Assembly (NCBI GenBank): GCA_050122535.1
Contig: JASFIT010000349.1
Location: 1 to 5,177, forward strand
Source of the DNA: JASFEQ01 sp050122535
GTDB taxonomy: Bacteria > Desulfobacterota > DSM-4660 > Desulfatiglandales > HGW-15
Direction: 5' to 3'
DNA length: 5,177 nucleotides
Shown: positions 4,669 to 5,177 of the stretch, one piece after another
How the letters are laid out: the number at the start of each line of letters is the position of its first letter
How positions within the stretch are numbered: position 1 is the first letter of the stretch
The notes under the pieces: generated by a model
What the model was told of the DNA's origin: nothing
What the model saw: only the letters and a program-made list of their open reading frames with translations
Databases searched by the model: none
Made by a program: the position numbers and the translations under genes

Positions 4669-4775
4669 GGGGACGTCCGTAAATAAGTAAATAAGTGATT
4701 GTAAAATAAAATACGTTGCAATCATGGTAAAGGGCAAGTTGAGTTATTTACTTATTTACGGACGTCCCCTTTTTT
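4669..4775 (+). terminator. 26-bp perfect inverted repeat plus T-run: terminator of the Spy-like gene, MITE-like
   Basis: Positions 4669-4694 are perfectly complementary to 4744-4769; the arms begin GGGGACGTCCGTAAATAAG and are separated by 49 nt. The loop contains a further TGATTG/CAATCA stem (4696-4701 with 4719-4724). Six T follow directly (4770-4775). It starts 11 nt after the stop of the Spy-like gene, so it should work as an intrinsic terminator, though the stem and loop are far larger than normal. The size, perfection and GGGGACGT ends resemble small mobile palindromes I associate from memory with REP-associated tyrosine (IS200-like) transposases; no transposase is present here. Confidence 0.75.
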
Positions 4776-4794
4776 CCCGGTGGAGGGTATGAGA

Positions 4795-5177
4795 ATGAAG
4801 GAGAGGAAAGGCGAACACCCTTTCGGTGATGCTGGGCAGTTGATACTGCTCGGTTTGTTTCTGGTGGTTTGGGTAGGGGATTCATTCTTCCTGCACAAAT
4901 CCACATTCGTGTCGGAATATGTGCCGCTCTTTGTTCGTCTGGCCATCATGGCCCTTGTCCTCATTACCGCGGTTTATCTTTCCATGTCGGGCCATGTTGT
5001 GGTCGCTCACGGGGAGCGCCCCAACTCCGTGGTATCCACCGGAGCCTTCCGGTATGTAAGGCATCCCTTGTATCTCGCGGCCATCTTATTCTACCTGGGC
5101 CTGGCCATCTCCACAGCTTCGCTTTTTTCTCTTGCGTTGCTGTTGATCATATTCCTCTTCTACAATTACATCGCCAG
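4795..5177 (+). CDS. Isoprenylcysteine carboxyl methyltransferase-type membrane methyltransferase, N-terminal part
   Basis: The first 127 codons of a gene that runs off the right edge. The protein is an integral membrane protein of the ICMT/PEMT-like family (S-adenosylmethionine-dependent methyl transfer near the membrane). Hydrophobic segments lie at about 14-31, 43-64 and 92-125 (probably two helices). The signature GAFRYVRHPLY (83-93) is the conserved entry to the catalytic region; the following C-terminal cofactor-binding part, usually with a conserved Glu and Arg, is beyond the window. The start chosen is ATG 4795 with GGAGG 8 nt upstream; ATG 4789, two codons earlier, is only 2 nt from it. 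The gene follows the inverted repeat closely, with no clear promoter of its own. The bacterial substrate is generally unknown for this family, and there is no clear link to the regulatory genes. Confidence 0.85.
   Translation, partial: MKERKGEHPFGDAGQLILLGLFLVVWVGDSFFLHKSTFVSEYVPLFVRLAIMALVLITAVYLSMSGHVVVAHGERPNSVVSTGAFRYVRHPLYLAAILFYLGLAISTASLFSLALLLIIFLFYNYIA

Noticed and set aside
4679..4705. GTAAA at 4679, 4687 and 4701, looking like more CpxR boxes
   Set aside because: The spacings are 8 and 14 bp, off the 10-11 bp period, and the first two are part of the perfect inverted repeat arm, downstream of a gene.

Overview
The window looks like chromosomal DNA of a Gram-negative bacterium, most likely a member of the Desulfobacterota (former Deltaproteobacteria). 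This is an inference from moderate GC content, an envelope-stress-type two-component system with a Spy/CpxP-like exported protein, a cyclase of a subtype I associate with that group, and abundant short palindromic intergenic repeats. No rRNA, tRNA or CRISPR array is visible, nor any transposase or integrase gene.

Layout. Positions 1-230 hold the 5' end of an exported protein of unknown function (minus strand). Positions 231-602 are intergenic and contain a 13-bp palindrome and a tandem pair of REP-like hairpins. Positions 603-2701 (minus) encode a CpxA-like sensor kinase and a CpxR/OmpR-like response regulator that overlap by ATGA. Positions 2716-2751 are an operator of four CpxR-type half-sites. 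Positions 2760-3055 are a non-coding element of nested inverted repeats. Positions 3085-4032 (minus) encode a hybrid protein: a receiver domain about 81% identical to that of the neighbouring regulator, fused to a class III nucleotide cyclase domain in place of the DNA-binding domain. Positions 4047-4104 are a second operator with the same half-site geometry, lying between the hybrid gene and a divergent Spy/CpxP-like gene (4179-4658, plus). Positions 4669-4775 are a 26-bp perfect inverted repeat followed by a T-run, acting as a probable terminator and resembling a small mobile palindrome. From 4795 to the edge there is the 5' part of a membrane methyltransferase of the isoprenylcysteine carboxyl methyltransferase (ICMT) type.

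How the genes may work together. The arrangement resembles the enterobacterial cpxP / cpxRA locus (divergent periplasmic LTxxQ protein, regulator, kinase), with an extra gene inserted between them. That gene seems to have arisen by duplication of the regulator's promoter and receiver, with the DNA-binding output replaced by a cyclase. There is one kinase for two nearly identical receivers. The simplest model is therefore a branched envelope-stress pathway, with one transcriptional arm (CpxR-like) and one second-messenger arm (receiver-cyclase), both controlled by the same GTAAA-type operators. The cyclase keeps both metal-binding aspartates and the transition-state Asn/Arg. Its two base-recognition positions carry opposite charges to the textbook adenylyl cyclase, so its product should not be assumed to be cAMP.
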